Below, piece by piece: positions 63,187 to 64,000 of a stretch of 64,000 nt of DNA (the stretch's first letter is position 1; each line of letters starts with the position of its first letter). Source of the DNA: Actinomadura madurae. Its GTDB lineage: Bacteria; Actinomycetota; Actinomycetes; Streptosporangiales; Streptosporangiaceae. A program made the translations under genes and the position numbers. The stretch spans positions 124,001 through 188,000 of the forward strand of contig NZ_FOVH01000007.1 of NCBI RefSeq assembly GCF_900115095.1, read 5' to 3'. The notes below the pieces were generated by a model. That model was given only the letters and a program-made list of their open reading frames with translations. It ran no database searches and was not told the DNA's origin.

Positions 63187-63567
63187 ATGCATCGCAGCCG
63201 CGTGGTCGGGATCCTCATCGACACCCCCGCCACTGAGGTTGGCGCGGCGGTGGACTTCTGGTCCGCGGCGCTGGGCGTTCCCGCCCGGCCCGCGCCGGGC
63301 GAAGAGCAGTTCACCGTCCTCGACCGTGCCGTCCCCGGTCTGTTCACCGTCGTCCAGTCGGTCGACGACGTGCCGCGCTACCACATCGACATCGAGACCG
63401 ACGACCTGGCGGCGGAGGTCGCCCGCCTGACGGCGCTGGGCGCGGAACCGGAGTCCCGCTGGCAGGACGCCCACACACTGCGCGCGCCAGGCGGCCACCT
63501 GCTCTGCGTGGTACCCGTGCACAGCGATCCCGAGACGTTCGCCGGCTCGGCTCGCACCTGGCCGTAA
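63187..63567 (+). CDS. VOC-superfamily (glyoxalase/bleomycin-resistance-like) protein
   Basis: 126 aa. The pattern of a single glyoxalase-fold repeat pair: VGILIDTPATEVGAAVDFWSAALGV, then YHIDIETDDLAAEVARLTALGAE and LRAPGGHLLCVVPV. Metal-ligand residues are incomplete for glyoxalase I, so the function is unknown. Starts 53 bases after the SARP gene. Confidence 0.8.
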   Translation: MHRSRVVGILIDTPATEVGAAVDFWSAALGVPARPAPGEEQFTVLDRAVPGLFTVVQSVDDVPRYHIDIETDDLAAEVARLTALGAEPESRWQDAHTLRAPGGHLLCVVPVHSDPETFAGSARTWP

Positions 63568-63969
63568 GGCCGCTCCCGCCGAGGCCATCGTCCCGGGTGC
63601 CGGGCGAGCGGAAACCCCGCCATCCGGGTTCGGGTAGCCGTATGGGTATTTCTACCCTCCCCGTGCCCGCCGGTCCCGAGCATGCTGGTGGCAACGCAGG
63701 AACCGACCGCGACTCCAGCGCCGGGGAGAGCGAACCGGGTGCCGGTGTCAGCCGTCCCGCCATGTGCGCACGCACCCGATCACGCAAGCGCGCTCGCCGT
63801 CCGAGACCCTGGGCGGGTGCGGGCCCGGCCGGCACCGGGGTCGTGATCTCCGGCGGCTGCCGGAGCCGCCGTCCCGGAGGGGACACCGCCTACCGCGCGC
63901 CGGCCTGGTGTGCCCGCCGCGGCGGCGGTGCCCGGCGCCGTGTTCCCGACCCGTCCTTGGAGCGGCTTG
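63568..63969. other. Intergenic stretch without a supported gene
   Basis: 402 bases. All frames are short or Arg/Pro-rich. The only structure noticed is GGGTAG (63632-63637) and CTACCC (63652-63657), inverted with 14 bases between, plus a further GGGTA in between, in a locally AT-richer patch that could be a promoter for the gene starting at 63970. Confidence 0.5.
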
Positions 63970-64000
63970 ATGACCCACAGCACGGAGAACTTCCCTCTCT
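63970..64000 (+). CDS. Start of an unidentified gene, cut by the window end
   Basis: ATG with GGAG seven bases upstream, reading MTHSTENFPL to the edge. Ten codons only; no assignment possible. Confidence 0.45.
   Translation, partial: MTHSTENFPL

Overview
The window is high-GC DNA from a filamentous actinomycete-type chromosome (Streptosporangiales/Thermomonosporaceae-like by gene content; this is inference, not a taxonomic test). It has three parts: a conserved left flank (1-5811), a 34,379-bp integrated element inside a tRNA-Val gene (5812-40190, att repeats to 40241), and a right flank of sugar-polymer utilisation genes (40242-64000).

Left flank. On the minus strand are a sugar ABC transporter (lipoprotein plus two permeases, the last cut by the window edge), the folate pair pabB/pabC, and an ArsR-like regulator. 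A tRNA cluster Gly(GCC)-Cys(GCA)-Val(GAC) follows.

Island. A 51-bp perfect repeat covers the tRNA-Val 3' half (5812-5862) and recurs at 40191-40241. Next to the left att site are decayed site-specific recombinases, a frameshifted Lsr2 and scraps of a methyltransferase and a Nudix gene. Next to the right att site are a DUF2637 (plasmid/AICE spread-type) membrane protein and a DUF1254 pseudogene. The cargo between them is a catabolic regulon: a GntR/FCD regulator, a dipeptide-type ABC importer, an enolase-superfamily enzyme, a frameshifted phosphotriesterase-family gene, several SDRs, an acyl-CoA dehydrogenase/APH-kinase pair, two aldehyde dehydrogenases, two tandem proline-racemase-superfamily enzymes, a DauA-like D-amino-acid dehydrogenase, a fused 2-oxoacid:ferredoxin oxidoreductase, a DHDPS-family enzyme, RidA, a broken threonine-dehydratase-like gene and a GMC oxidoreductase with a small subunit. 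The racemase, flavin dehydrogenase, DHDPS-family enzyme and aldehyde dehydrogenase are together the four steps of trans-4-hydroxyproline breakdown to 2-oxoglutarate, so an imino-acid (hydroxyproline or hydroxyproline-betaine-like) substrate is the best guess.

Seven copies of the 12-bp palindrome ATTGTnnACAAT (one with a single end mismatch) stand upstream of the island transcription units, and a degenerate copy lies before the gntR gene. This looks like one self-contained regulon carried by the element. Many island genes are frameshifted or deleted, mostly near its ends, so it is probably immobile now.

Right flank. A GH78 rhamnosidase is followed by a ceb-like beta-glucan locus: a divergent GH16, cebEFG-type ABC genes, a GH1 and a LacI regulator, with two GAGAGCGCTCTC operators. 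A second LacI regulator lies divergent to a GH92 mannosidase, with paired TGACAACGTTGTCA-type operators. Then come a ROK kinase, a ROK repressor and a divergent ChvE/GguAB-type monosaccharide ABC operon. A SARP-type regulator, a VOC protein and the first codons of another gene end the window. Clear hairpin terminators separate several units.
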